Source of the DNA: Carya illinoinensis
Lineage: Eukaryota; Streptophyta; Magnoliopsida; Fagales; Juglandaceae
Direction: 5' to 3'
Length of the DNA: 64,000 nucleotides
Assembly: GCF_018687715.1 (NCBI RefSeq)
Contig: NC_056765.1
Location: 4,365,001 to 4,429,000, forward strand
This document shows positions 10,821-21,785 of the stretch, in pieces. The notes under the pieces were generated by a model, which was not told where the DNA came from, searched no databases, and saw only the letters and a program-made list of their open reading frames with translations. Made by a program: the position numbers and the translations under genes. The first letter of the stretch is position 1; each line of letters opens with the position of its first letter.

Positions 10821-13676
10821 TTTGGGCTAACAAATTTTCTTTCTTGCAAGAAGTGAAGGACCTCATGAGATGCCTTTTTGTCAATTAACGCTCCAATTAA
10901 GGGAGGCAAAGAGGAATGCAACTCCAAGCTCAACCATATAATGTTTTCTTGGATGAAAGAACTGAGCAGCTATAATATTGAGGAGACAAGCATTAGAGAA
11001 ATTGGAATACATGATGAGCTGTAGATGATGGATGCATAAATAATAATAAAATTCTTATTTAATAGATAAATACTAAATCAATCTATGCGGTAGACATTGT
11101 CGAAGAATAGTCAAGAAAGCTTAATTTGGATTCCTTTCAAGACAATTGATCCATGTGGTCATAAGAGGTGGGCTGCAGTTCATACTCATAAAATAATGTA
11201 CATCTAATCAACTTTACAATGAAGACGACCTTCAAATAAATAAATAAATAGATAAAACTGACAATTTTTCAAATACTCTCTTTCAGTATTTATGGAGTGA
11301 AGAAAATAATACATTTTTTTCTCGATTTTTTATAATTTTACTTCCATTCCCACCTGACCTCAACAATGTTTTCTTCTTTTGAACGAAAGAAATCAAATTA
11401 GGAAAAAGAATGGAGGTTGGTTAATAATGTAAGAAGCTGAGCAAAACGAGTATTTTCGACTTTGGTTTTGCTCTTCTTTTTCCTTTTGTTTTCCCTCCTC
11501 AGAAAATAAAAAGAGATCATCTTTTATCTATCAGTTGGCACATGCTATTGATAATTGATTCATTTGTGACGAACTTTGGATTCTAATTGTGGATTGAATG
11601 TCTGCATACATCATACATTTCATCCCATTGTGGGAAATGAAGGAAAGACCCATCATTCATCATATATTTCAGAAAAAATAATCACTGCTTCAAGATAACA
11701 GCTATACATCATACATCATATAATTTTTATAGAAAACTACGAGATACAATTGTTATTGGAATGATAAAAGAGAAATAGGCTATTCATTTGAATTTTGAAA
11801 AAGTATAATATTATTTTCCAATAAAAAAATATTATTTTAAAAATTGTTATTCAGTATAATTCATTATTATGAGAAATAATAGGAATGAAATTTTTATTTT
11901 TTGAACAGTGTCATATAATAATGAGATTTTATTCTTTAAATTGAAACACAATATTTTTATTTTTGAACTTAAAAATGATATTATTATTTTTTTTTCAAAG
12001 TTGGAATTCCAATATCGATCTTAGAAATAAAAGCAGTGTTATTAATTATTTTAATAATAATTTAAAAGAATTCATTACAAATAGATTAATATGAAATTTG
12101 TTACCACATAAGATGAAATAACGAATATGATGAATTAAAGACCAATTATAAATTGTTGCATAAATTAGAACCTAAAAATAATAATAGCATTTTGTAAAAT
12201 GAAAATATTATTAATCCAATCACTATGATTTATTTTTATGAATTACTATTGAAAATAATAGGAAGATAATTGTTATTCTTTTTAAATAATATTATATACG
12301 AAAAATACAATTATTTTTAAATCTCATAGAAAATATAATAAAATCTTTCAGTTTAAATTATTTGTAAGTTCATTATTATTATATTATAATTAATATTATA
12401 ATAAAAAAATTTTCATTATATTTTTAGTGAAGAATTGGATGATAAAAATGTAATTATGCATAGTGTAAAAACAAACAAAATCGACTATTCATGAGGCTAT
12501 AATTCCTCTTTTAGTGTAGAACTACAATAGATATTATAAAAGAAATTTTATTGATATTTTTTATTTGCTACGGATGAACACCATAAATGATTTTAAAAAA
12601 AGAAAAAAAAAAGGAGAGTACTAAGTCATAGAAATTAAAGCATTCTAAAATTATAACCATTCTAAAATGTTTAACACCATTACAAAGCAGTAGCTACATG
12701 GAAAAAAAAGTATTATCTTAACTAAATATAAAATCTAATGTCAAAATATTTGAGGTCAATAAACCTAATTTTTTTTTCACATAAGAGGAACGGTACCTCC
12801 AATTTTGTTGATAACCTCCACTTATGGTTGAAGAATACATTTTACAAATGAGGGAAGAACTTTGGGGTTTATATAAATTAATCTCAAAACCAAAGGTCTT
12901 GCACAAACCATATATTCTTAGAAACTAATCCATACAATACTTATTTCGAAATATTTATCATAACATAAAAGTATAAAACTAGTGTTTAAAGAGAGGGAGT
13001 CCTGCATGATCCAAAACATAAAATGCAATACAAGTGTTTTGATAAGTGAAAATTTGAGTAAAAAGAAGCATCTATACATACCAGCAACTCTTAAGTTTGC
13101 TAAAGTATCAACCAAACTATATATTCTATTCTTTGTAAGTATGATTAATCTGTCTCCTCTATTAATTCTAAATTAAGTTTGCAAATGAAAGCATAATGAT
13201 AATTAACCATATTTCAAAACATAATCATATGGCAAGGAAAACCATAAACAAACTTAACATCATGATTTCTAATCACACATATATCCAAAACTAGCCATGC
13301 GGCTAGGATTCAGTTTTGAAGTCCCATCAATGTAATCGAATTAGCAAGCATTTAGCTAGAAGTTGTGCAACGGAAGCAAGGGAGGTCTCACAGGATCTAG
13401 CAGCTCCCAGATTTACCAAACCATTTGATCCAAACCATTCTCTTCACGGAAAACTTGGTTGATCTCAAAATGTGGCAATTAGGTACGTAGGAGGTTGCTT
13501 CTGGCGCACACAAGATTAAAGCAAATATCTTCACTTCTCATGAATCAAATCAACTTTCGTACCCTCCTAAATAAAAAAAATTCAATTATCAATTTAGATT
13601 CAGTTACGAACCCCAATTCAATTATATATATATATATGTATATATTCTCCAAGAATTATATATAATTACAGCAAAT
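10821..13676. other. AT-rich intergenic DNA, no gene recognised
   Basis: Read on both strands. Short frames at 12718-12906, 12918-13115 and 12982-13176 lack recognisable motifs and overlap each other on opposite strands. No tRNA, rRNA or obvious transposon end was found. A (TA)n stretch lies at about 13624-13645. Confidence 0.4.
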
Positions 13677-16140
13677 GTGGGTTGTTTCAAATTGGGCAGC
13701 GATGTGGGCCAATTCAACTTAGGCCCAGTTTCTATATGTAAGGAAGTAAAGCCAATTCACTACAAGAAACAACACCAAGCTTCGGGCAGGAGGGCGAGCA
13801 GGGCTAAGGGCTCCATTTCCATCGAGGAACCTTCATCGGGAAGCTTGAAACGTAGAGCATCACCATTATTGGAGGAAGTAACAGCGAAAAAAGTGAAGAC
13901 CATTTCTGCTAACGATTGGATTTGTTCTCTCCATGAGGTTCCAATTGAGTTATCGACAGAGGCTGACTTCAGCCCTGCCGAAAGCCATGAAGACCATATG
14001 TTGGAATTCCTGTAAGCTTGGGAACCCACAGAGAATTTGAGCTCTTCGTGAGCTACTCACAAGAGAACGACCTAGTGTTTCTACAGGAGACGAAGCTTCA
14101 TCAGCGAGCAATTGAGTCTTGTAAGTATGCACTAGGGTTCAGTAACTTGTTTGTTGTTGATTCCATGGGGTGTAGTGGGGGTTTATGCTTGATGTGGAAG
14201 TTTCATGTGTATGTGGAGGTAAGATCTTATTCGCGATTTCATATTGATGTTCATATTAATTTAGAGGGTTCGGGTATGTGGCAATTCACTGGTGTTTATG
14301 GTCATCTTGATGCATCGAGTAGGATATATATATATATATATATATATGGAACCTTATCAGAACCTTAAACTCATATGAGAAAATGCCTTGGTTGTTAGGG
14401 GGTGACTTTAATGAAATTCTTCATATGCATGAGAAAAAGGGGGGAAGGAAGAGGCCTTTAGCACAAATGGAAGCATTTCGAGAGGTGCTGGATGATTGTA
14501 ATCTCCGTGATTTGGGTTTTAAGGGTCCTAAGTATACATGGATTAATGGCAGGGAGGGTAATGCTGTGGTGAGCGAAAGATTTGATAGGTTTTTGGGGAA
14601 TGATTTATTTTGTGAAATGTTTCCTCAAGCTGTGGTGTTAAATGGGGTGGCAGCTTGCTCAGATCATATTCCAGTGATATTTGAAACTGTTGGTATTAAG
14701 GAGAAGTTTCCTAGAAGTAAGCAATTCTAGTTTGAGGCTATTTGGATAGGAGAGGAGAAGTGTGAAAGAATTATTAATCAGGTATGAGATCACAGAGGTA
14801 GAGGGATGGATATGGAAGGGGTCAGTGCACTTATTAAGGGGTGTGGGGAGGAGATGACAGTTTGGAATAAGGTTTCCTTCGGGCATGTCAATCAGAAGCT
14901 GCAAGAGGCTAGAAGACACCTATTGGGGATGCAAAACTTGGATTCTATTCAACCGAAGACTGTTGGACTTCGTGAGTCTCAGAAGAATGTGCAAGTGTGG
15001 CTTGAATGGGAAGAAGTTTTGTGGCAACAAGGATTGAGGATTTAGTGGTTAAAGGAAGGGGACCAAAACACAAAATATTTTCATTCTAGAGCTTCTTAAA
15101 GACAAAGAAGAAATCTTATTAAGCACTTAAAGGATGACAATGGGGTGTGGCACGAAAGGGGTCAGAGGGATGATTTGATTGTTCACTTCTTTCAGAATTT
15201 GTTTACTGCAACGGAATAAGGAGATTATGAACCTATTTTGAGGCTAGTGGAGAGAGAGGTGACTGCTGAGATGAATATGGAATTGAGCAAGCCATTTTTA
15301 GCAGCTGAAGTTAAAGAAGGCTTGGATCAAATGCATCCCGCTAAAGCTCCAGGCCCTGACGGTATGTCAGCAATGTTCTTCTAAAACTACTGGCATATTG
15401 TTGGGGATTCTATTACAAGTGCTATGCTGGGTTCTCTTAATTCAGGTAAATTGCATCCTCCATTAAACCATACTTTTATAAGCCTAATTCCTAAGAAGAA
15501 AAATTGTGAGCTTGTATCTAATTATCACCCCATAAGTTTATGTAATGTGCTGTACAAGCTTATATCTAAAGTGTTGGTTAATAGAATGAAGAGATTTATG
15601 CCTGCTATCATTTCTGAATTACAATGTGCTTTTGTGGGAGGGAGGTAGATTAGTGATAATATCCTCATTGTTTATGAATTAGTCAATTATTTGAGAAACA
15701 AGAGAAGTGGAAAAAATGGGTATATGTCTATTAAGTTAGATATGAGCAAAGCGTATGGTTGGTAGAGTGAGATTTTTTGGAGAAGATTATGCTTAAGTTG
15801 GGGTTTGCTGCCAGCTTTGTGAGCATTGTTATAGAATGCACTAAAACTGTTAGTTTTTCAGTTTTAACTAAGGGTAAAGCTCATGGTCCAATTTTACCTA
15901 CAATGGGGATTAGACAAGAGGATCCACTTTCCCCTTATCTGTTTCTCCTTTGTACAAAATTGTTAATTGCACTCTTAAAAGATGCTGAAGCTAGAGGAGA
16001 TTTAGCGAGAGTTAAAGTTTGTAGAGGAGCTCCAATGGTGACCCACCTTCTTTGTACGGATGATAGTATTCTTTTTTGTAAATCTGATGCTGACACAACT
16101 AGATGTGTACAAAGTTTATTACAAGTGTATGAATCAGCCT
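13677..16140 (+). pseudogene. decayed L1-type LINE (ORF1 end, endonuclease, RT)
   Basis: 13677-14015 encodes a Lys/Ser-rich ORF1 tail. ORF2 begins near 14000 and is broken by many stops and shifts. Endonuclease (EEP fold): VFLQETKLHQRAIE near 14075-14110, WLLGGDFNEILHMHEKKGG at 14389-14445, FDRFL and ACSDHIP at 14580-14670. RT: HPAKAPGPDGM near 15335, LIPKKKNCELVSNYHPISLC at 15485-15545, IRQEDPLSPYLFLLC near 15910. The catalytic box normally read as ADD is CTDDSILFC at about 16050, a mutated first position. A (TA)n expansion interrupts the frame at 14321-14345. The element stops near 16140, where MITE-like sequence replaces the rest of RT; no poly(A) tail is present. Not functional. Confidence 0.92.
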
Positions 16141-16144
16141 TTAT

Positions 16145-16390
16145 TATTATTTGCCACATACTTTTTACTACTATTCATTAATTTTCATTATTATTCAATA
16201 TTATATTATTATTTTTCATTATTTTGTTATTTTTATTCACAACTCTTCTCAACACTTCTCACTACTCAAACAAGTGGGTCGGTTAAGTAGTGAGTTGAGT
16301 TGAGATAAATTGAGATGAAAGTTAAAAATTAAATAAAATATTATTATAATATTATTTTATTATATTTTAAAATTGTATTTGTCGTTACTC
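16145..16390. mobile_element. MITE-like inverted-repeat block
   Basis: AT-rich halves face each other around ACTCAAACAAGTGGGTCG: left half TCACAACTCTTCTCAACACT, right half AGTGAGTTGAGTTGAGAT. The right half belongs to the GAGTTGAGATGAGA MITE family seen at 6.4 kb. It truncates the LINE. Confidence 0.5.
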
Positions 16391-16409
16391 AAGCCTATAT
16401 ATACGCTGG

Positions 16410-16798
16410 TTAGCTGTGCAGCCATCATTTCTTCACGGAGGACTACCAGTGACTACAACAGCCAAGTGAAACTTAAAATACGAGCGACAGTTTTGGAAAA
16501 TATTCCGTCTTCCAGCTGGCTAGCTGCCTCGCAAGTAGCTGCTTCATGATCTCTTTATCCTTTAATTTGATCAATGATTGAAGTTAAGGAAATCATGCTA
16601 TTTCTCACCAAGTCAATTTTATTAGTATTAGATTTCACTTTAAATTATAATTAATAAAATTAGGACTGTAATGAAAGTTGAAGATTACTATATATGAAAT
16701 TTGCCTCTGATCTCTTGAACACTTCATCTTTTTCTTCGATCTAATATTCTACTCACCAGATAGATTATATATATGCTGATAGATTATTGGTACTTAAG
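16410..16798 (+). promoter_or_regulatory. promoter/5' block of copy A, shared with copy B
   Basis: This block (CAGTGACTACAACAGCCAAG, GAGCGACAGTTTTGGAAAAT, TAGCTGCCTCGCAAGTA, CTTCATGATCTCTTTATCC) is closely matched at 41515-41889, directly upstream of copy B's ATG. Conservation of about 390 bp ending at the start codon shows that both copies were duplicated with their promoters. No unambiguous TATA box was chosen among the AT-rich candidates. Confidence 0.65.
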
Positions 16799-17159
16799 AT
16801 GGAAACAAAGAGTACTACTGCCTTCTCTGCGGCTATTCCTGTTCCTAAATTACTTGACAAACATAATTATCCGGATTGGACAACTCGGGTGTGAACCTAC
16901 TTGAAGGGTCAAGATATTTGGAAGGTCATCATTGACAAGGACGAAAATGCACCTGCTTATGAAAATGATGATGTCGATGATAATGGTGCCGATGATGTTG
17001 ATGCTGCTGCTCCTATTAACGTTTGGAGGAGGAGGAATTACATGGCTTTACATGTGATCCAGATTTCATGCGGCCCAGACGCATTTGCCGAGATTAGGAG
17101 CTTTCGTTCAACCAAGACTGTTTGGCAAACTTTGAAAAAGAAGTATCTGATCGTGCTTG
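16799..17159 (+). pseudogene. copy A exon 1: copia gag-like (DUF4219/UBN2-type) domain
   Basis: ATG at 16799 gives METKSTTAFSAAIPVP then KLLDKHNYPDWTTRV, a stop (TGA 16892-16894, where copy B has CAA for Gln), TYLKGQDIWKVI, an Asp-rich insert, and ALHVIQISCGPDAFAEIRS followed by TVWQTLKKKY. The pattern Y-x-x-W ... L-x-x-x-D-L/I-W ... A-W-x-x-L is that of the copia gag N-terminal domain. The donor is G|GTGAGT at 17160, leaving phase 1, the same phase as in copy B. A CT microsatellite follows the donor in both copies. Confidence 0.85.
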
Positions 17160-18382
17160 GTGAGTCAGTTTCTCTCTCTCTCTCAACATTGCCACGTACG
17201 CTCAAAAATTGATTCAACTCTGCATAACAAATTACAATCCTTGGTAACTCAATCCAAAATAAATTCAATAGGCTTGAAAGTACCGTCGTACCTAGTTAAT
17301 TATACCCAAGGACTCCGTGAACATTAAACGATAGAAGTTGATTTAAAAGATTTGGGTTTGGTTTCAAAATAAGATTAGATGGTTTTAGATGAGTTAAATA
17401 AAAAATTATTATTATTATTTTAGAATTTGAAAAAATTAAATTGAGATTTAAAAAAGTTAAATTATTTATTATATTTTGTATGAAAATTTAGAAAAGATGT
17501 AATGATGAGATGAGAATGTTTTCTAATCCAAACAATGTTCCTGATAAGAAATATAGTGTATAATTTAATAAATAAGTTTAACTATTAAAAAGTTATTTAC
17601 TGTTTGGTAATCATATGTTTAAAACACTTTTAAATATATTACGTTTGTTTGTAAACAAATTAAAAAAGTATTTTTTAAGGTAGAAATGATGATTATTTAA
17701 ATTTTTAAAAATTATGATCATATCTTTAAAAGTTTGAAAGTTGTATAGATGTTTTCATCAATTAACAGTCTTTTTAAAATTTGAATTACGTTTTGTATTA
17801 TTCGAAAAAGCACGTATGAGGCAAACGTACATTTTAATTTATTTGAGATTAAAAGTACTTTAATATGTAACATCTAAATAGTCTAATTTTTTCATTAAAG
17901 AACTTTTAAGACTATTTAGACACTTTTTAAAACTCTTACTGCAATCCCAAATAAGCCCTTAAGAAAAATAAAATTTAAAAGCTGAAAAAAATAACTTTAA
18001 GTGGTTTTAGAATTTTTAAAACATAAATCGATTTTTAAATTTTAAAAACCAAATTATTAAAAAATGATGGATTACAAATATGAGAATTCTATTTAATTAA
18101 TATTACATATTCATATATATATATATAGTTTTCCCAATTAACTTAATTGACATAATTTTAACTTAATTAAGTCATTAATTGTTAATGAAATCTTTAAAAG
18201 ATATATTATGGGATGGACTGCCAGTCTGGCACCACCGCAAATTTACTGGATACGGTGCCGAGTGTGGCAAATTCGGGCGAATCCCCAAAATCGGAGTATT
18301 TCTCAGCAGCTCCAGCTGGCGCTGCTCATGGTTAATTGCATTTATTATTTATTTATCTTACTTGAATTGAAATTATCTTCAG
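17160..18382. other. copy A first intron region with MITEs and possible extra exon
   Basis: 17340-17535 is a GATGAGATGAGA-family MITE. 17575-17960 is an AT-rich element whose reverse complement occupies the same intron of copy B (42290-42700). 18222-18326 is exon-like: bounded by CCAG and ATG|GTTAAT, one frame reads SGTTANLLDTVPSVANSG then ESPKSEYFSAAPAGAAH, but its phase does not join the flanking exons. It may be a decayed alternative exon. Confidence 0.5.
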
Positions 18383-19049
18383 TATGCGGACTTGTACAGG
18401 GCTGTGCATCGTGGTAATTTGACTGCTACAAAGGACTTCCTTGATTATCAACGAGAGGCAGTAAGTAAGGCAATCACAAATAAAGGCCAAACGGCTCTTC
18501 ACATTGCTGTTACTACTGGACATGCCCATATAGTCAAGGAGTTGGTGAGTCGAATGTCGAAAGGAGACTTGGGGATTGAAGATGGTGATGGTTACACAGC
18601 TCTAACAACGGCTCTTGTGTATGAAAGATCCGAACTGGCGCTCTACTTGTATCCTCTCACTTTGTTGAATCATGATGATCTGGTGCTTGTAGAAAAACGC
18701 CGCAAAGGAGCTATGCTTCTTAACCGTGCAATATATTCCAGCAATTTGGGTAACAACGTAGTCTTTGTTTTAGTAATACCGAATATATATTATTGTCCAT
18801 TATATCCGATCGATCATTTGAAATCCTGGCATTATAATTAATTAATTCCTATTTTGATCATGATTCTTTTGCTGCATGTACGCTTCGCACAACACAACAG
18901 ATCTTGCTTTGCATTTAATCCGGCATTACCCAAGTTTGACACATGCTCTTGACGACCGCGGCGAGTCCCCCCTCTTAGCATGGCTTCTATGCGGAACGCA
19001 TTTCCGAGTGGAAATCGACTCGTCTTCTGGAAACAATGGATCTATAACT
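18383..19049 (+). pseudogene. copy A ankyrin-repeat exons
   Basis: Exon 18383-18749 reads YADLYRAVHRGNLTATKDFL ... GQTALHIAVTTGHAHIVKEL ... GDGYTALTTAL ... GAMLLNRAIYSSNLG, the N-terminal ankyrin repeats (TALHIA motif). The donor is G|GTAACA. Exon 18901-19049 (acceptor ACAACAG) reads DLALHLIRHYPSLTHALDDR then shifts frame: TTAGCATGGC lacks one base relative to copy B TTAGCATTGGC at about 18980. In the corrected frame it ends FPSGNRLVFWKQWIYNC, the conserved end of the repeat region in this family. Confidence 0.85.
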
Positions 19050-19474
19050 GTTAGTGCTACTCTCTCTCTCTCTCTCTCTCTCATTACTAGAGTTTGCCAC
19101 TACTTTCAATTACTATGTTGATAGTTGATGGAGAATCAAGACGAATGTACCAATCAATCGTGAAATATTATAGAGTTATTCTACTTTCAAGTTGTTGTAT
19201 AGAACACATCATCTACATATTTAAATGGTAAGATTTGATTCTAGTATCTCCTCACAAATATAATTTTTCAATGCTATATATGTTTCGTTTGAAGGATTCA
19301 ATATATCCGGATAGAGCCAATTAAAGAGATATATATAATATATATACATGCCATTATATTTTTTGTTGTATTTTTAAAAGATCAAAATTGTTCATCCAAG
19401 ACCTGGATTGATAGTTGTACTTCTATCCGATATTTGTCACGGAGTTAAGATTTGCTGGCCTTTTTTGCCGAAAG

Positions 19475-19760
19475 GTATATGCATGAGTTTTGCTATATAC
19501 AAGCACGGTCGCGTACTAATCTGTGTACCAATACTGATTTATTCATACTTAAAATTTAAATTAATACTATTTTCAATAAAATCTACTTTTTGACCAATCA
19601 TATCACATTGGTGCACAGATTAGTGCACAATTGTGCTTACAACTATATTTTTCCATATGCATTGATCCAGCAGCTCTTGCCACCACCATTGAAACTCGTT
19701 GGAACACTCCCAACGTTGAAAGCAGCCGCCAACACAATCAAGTTATACAAATGGAATCAG
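19475..19760 (+). pseudogene. copy A linker exon split by a MITE
   Basis: The exon begins at 19475 after GCCGAAAG, and is interrupted after ten bases by a MITE (19485-19654). After the target duplication it continues IDPAALATTIETRWNTP ... QVIQMES to the donor at 19761. Without the insert it would be 108 nt, a multiple of three, with phase 1 at both ends, like the equivalent copy B exon (87 nt). A diverged duplicate follows at 19889-19987 (99 nt), together with its upstream intron (shared phrase GTTCATCCAAGACCTGGATT). Confidence 0.8.
19485..19654. mobile_element. 170-bp MITE inside an exon of copy A
   Basis: Ends are GAGTTTTGCTATATACAAGC and GCTTACAACTATATTTTTCC, imperfect terminal inverted repeats that continue inward with ACTAATCTGTGTACCAAT / ATTGGTGCACAGATTAGT. 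The target duplication is ATATGCAT at 19477-19484 and 19655-19662. The same family is inserted in an exon of copy C (61024-61193). An 8-9 bp duplication suggests a hAT or Mutator-type mobiliser. Confidence 0.85.
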
Positions 19761-19814
19761 GTATATCTTTCTGCCCTACTTTCCATGATTTTTTTTTCTT
19801 GTTGCTAATTTAAA

Positions 19815-20978
19815 AGAAAATTGTTCATCCAAGACCTGGATTGACAGTACTTGATCTTTCCGATATTTGTTGGGCTTTTTGCTGAAAGGTAATCAATCGG
19901 CTCCTGCCACCTTTGAAACTCATTTGAACATTCCCAACGTTGAAAATGGTCGCCAACGCAAAAAAGTAATTACAAGGATCAAATCAGGTACTATCTCTCT
20001 GCCTTAACTAATTATAACTATTCCCTCATTCTTGGCTTGTAACATTTGAGAAATATCATTCATTCTAATTTGGAAACTTCAGTATTCACTACAAGTACTG
20101 AAAAGATTTTGTTCACTTTGTAGCGCCAGTGTTTCGGCGCGATCTATCTTTTATCAATTCATGTCAGCGACTTGTTAGGTATACCCTCTCCACTCCCTCA
20201 AAATCATATCTTAGATATATAATAATTTTTGTTTGGAATTCTTTCTTAAAATAGACAATACTCTGACTTGACTACAGCGAAAATATCAGTTTTTGCTCAA
20301 CAAAAAGTTAACTCAAAAATTCAGTTAGAAAAAAACTGATCGGCATATATCAGCGTGGAAAACCACTTTTATAGGATTTTTGTGTGGACGAAGTAATTCT
20401 TTTCTTTAATTTCTTTTTTCTTTTTCTTTTTTTAAATAAAGACTAATACAAAAGAAATCTCCATAGTACTTATTAAATAGATTTGATTTTAGCATTGCAG
20501 GGGACTTGCAAAAAATTAAGAATTGTACAATATTAATTTGAAGCAGAAATATTCAACTAGCTTTGTTTTGGTGGAACTTTTATGATGTCTATAAGTACTA
20601 CTGAAAAGATTTTGTTCATTTTGCAGAGGCAATTCTTCCACTTATAGTCCCAGTATCGTTTTTAGGTATACCGTCTCCACTCCATCAAAATCATATCTTG
20701 ATAATTTTTATTAGAAATTTTTGTAAGAAGTTATCTACTAGCTTTGTTTTGGTGGAACTTATATGATCATGTCTGTAAGTACTGAAAGGATTTTTTTGAT
20801 CACGTTGCAGTGCTACTGTCGCTCCACCTAACTCCAATTTTGTTGGCCGGTATACCGTCTCTACTCCATCAAAATCATATCTTAGATATATATTTTTTGT
20901 TTGAAATTTTTGTACTCTTTTTTCTTCTTCATTTTTTGTTATAGTTTCATCCAATTAATTAAATTGGCATTGTTTCAG
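19815..20978 (+). pseudogene. copy A iterated mini-exon region
   Basis: 19889-19987 is a duplicate linker exon. Three repeats of an intron-exon-intron unit follow: lead-in AAGTACTGAAAAGATTTTGT...TTTGCAG, a short exon, then GTATACCGTCTCCACTCC. Exons are 20124-20178 (55 nt), 20627-20665 (39 nt, EAILPLIVPVSFL) and 20811-20849 (39 nt, VLLSLHLTPILLA). The 39-nt exons are phase 1/1 and can be added or lost without a frameshift; the 55-nt one cannot. Copies B (44805-44867) and C (59510-59542) have one unit each. Confidence 0.65.
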
Positions 20979-21430
20979 CAATTCGGAAAGCAATCAAGCA
21001 ATTGTATGAAATGAAGAAGCTCCATATTCAATCCCAGGAACTTGTTTCCTGCATGTGTGAGGAGATATCAACATCATTCATACAAACTGGACAGCTTGAA
21101 AACATCGGTGGAATTTGTGATGCAATCACCCTTGCTGTCAAGAATGGGATTTCCGAGTTTGTTCTTAAGGTAGCGAGGACACATCCGAGCTTTTTGGAAA
21201 ATAAATATAGAAATTCGAGGAACATACTCATGCTTGCTGTTCTATATCGCCAATATGAGATCTTTAGCAATATAGATCATGGGTTTGATATGGAGAACAC
21301 TTTGACATCTTATGGAGATTGCAACGATGACAACATATTACATATGGTAGGGATGATAGAAGATTCCACCATGCTCAATCAAATCTCTGGTGCAGCTTTA
21401 CATATGTAAAGATAATTACAATGGTTTAAG
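20979..21430 (+). pseudogene. copy A pre-PGG exon with stops
   Basis: Acceptor TTTCAG at 20978; reads AIRKAIKQLYEMKKLHIQSQ ... SCMCEEIS ... ISEFVLKV ... LMLAVLYRQYEIFS ... DDNILHMVGM ... SGAALHM, then TAA AGA TAA, where copy C has CAA AGA GAG (QRE), then LQWFK and an intact donor AAG|GTCAT. This is the conserved region between ankyrin repeats and PGG domain in this family. Two stops within three codons, at 21407 and 21413, disable it. Confidence 0.88.
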
Positions 21431-21563
21431 GTCATATCCCTCTCTCTATATATATGTGTGTCTCTGGCATATTTTAAAATTTTCTTATTCTAGAAAGGAA
21501 ACAAGATACACAACAAACTCAAAACTACTAAACCATAAATGCTCTGACAACCCATTTTTCGAG

Positions 21564-21776
21564 GAAAAATTCTTCTTATCATCTTCACTCTTTACACACC
21601 ACACTTATTTTAATTTTTTTTTTCATTTTTTCTATAATAAATATGTAATGTATAGATGATAAATAGAATAATTTAATTAGTTTAATAAGAATAAAATGAA
21701 ATAAAAAATAAAAAAAATAAAAAATATTATTTTAATATATAAAGTGTGTGGTGTGAGATGATGTGTAGCATTTCCC
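21564..21776. mobile_element. 213-bp MITE in copy A last intron
   Basis: Flanked by a perfect 9-bp duplication TTTTTCGAG at 21555-21563 and 21777-21785. Imperfect inverted ends: GAAAAATTCTTCTTATCATC and, at the right, GATGATGTGTAGCATTTCCC. The core is AT-rich and the reverse complement of the element at 9016-9224. The 9-bp duplication points to a Mutator-type mobiliser. Confidence 0.85.
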
Positions 21777-21785
21777 TTTTTCGAG

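Noticed and set aside
10400..10856. Two frames ending in long Tyr-Ile runs
   Set aside because: They read through (TA)n microsatellites in a tandem duplication.
16799..17159. Interpretation as an ordinary copia element inserted upstream of copy A
   Set aside because: No protease, integrase or LTR follows; the same exon with the same phase precedes copy B, so a gene exon is the better reading.
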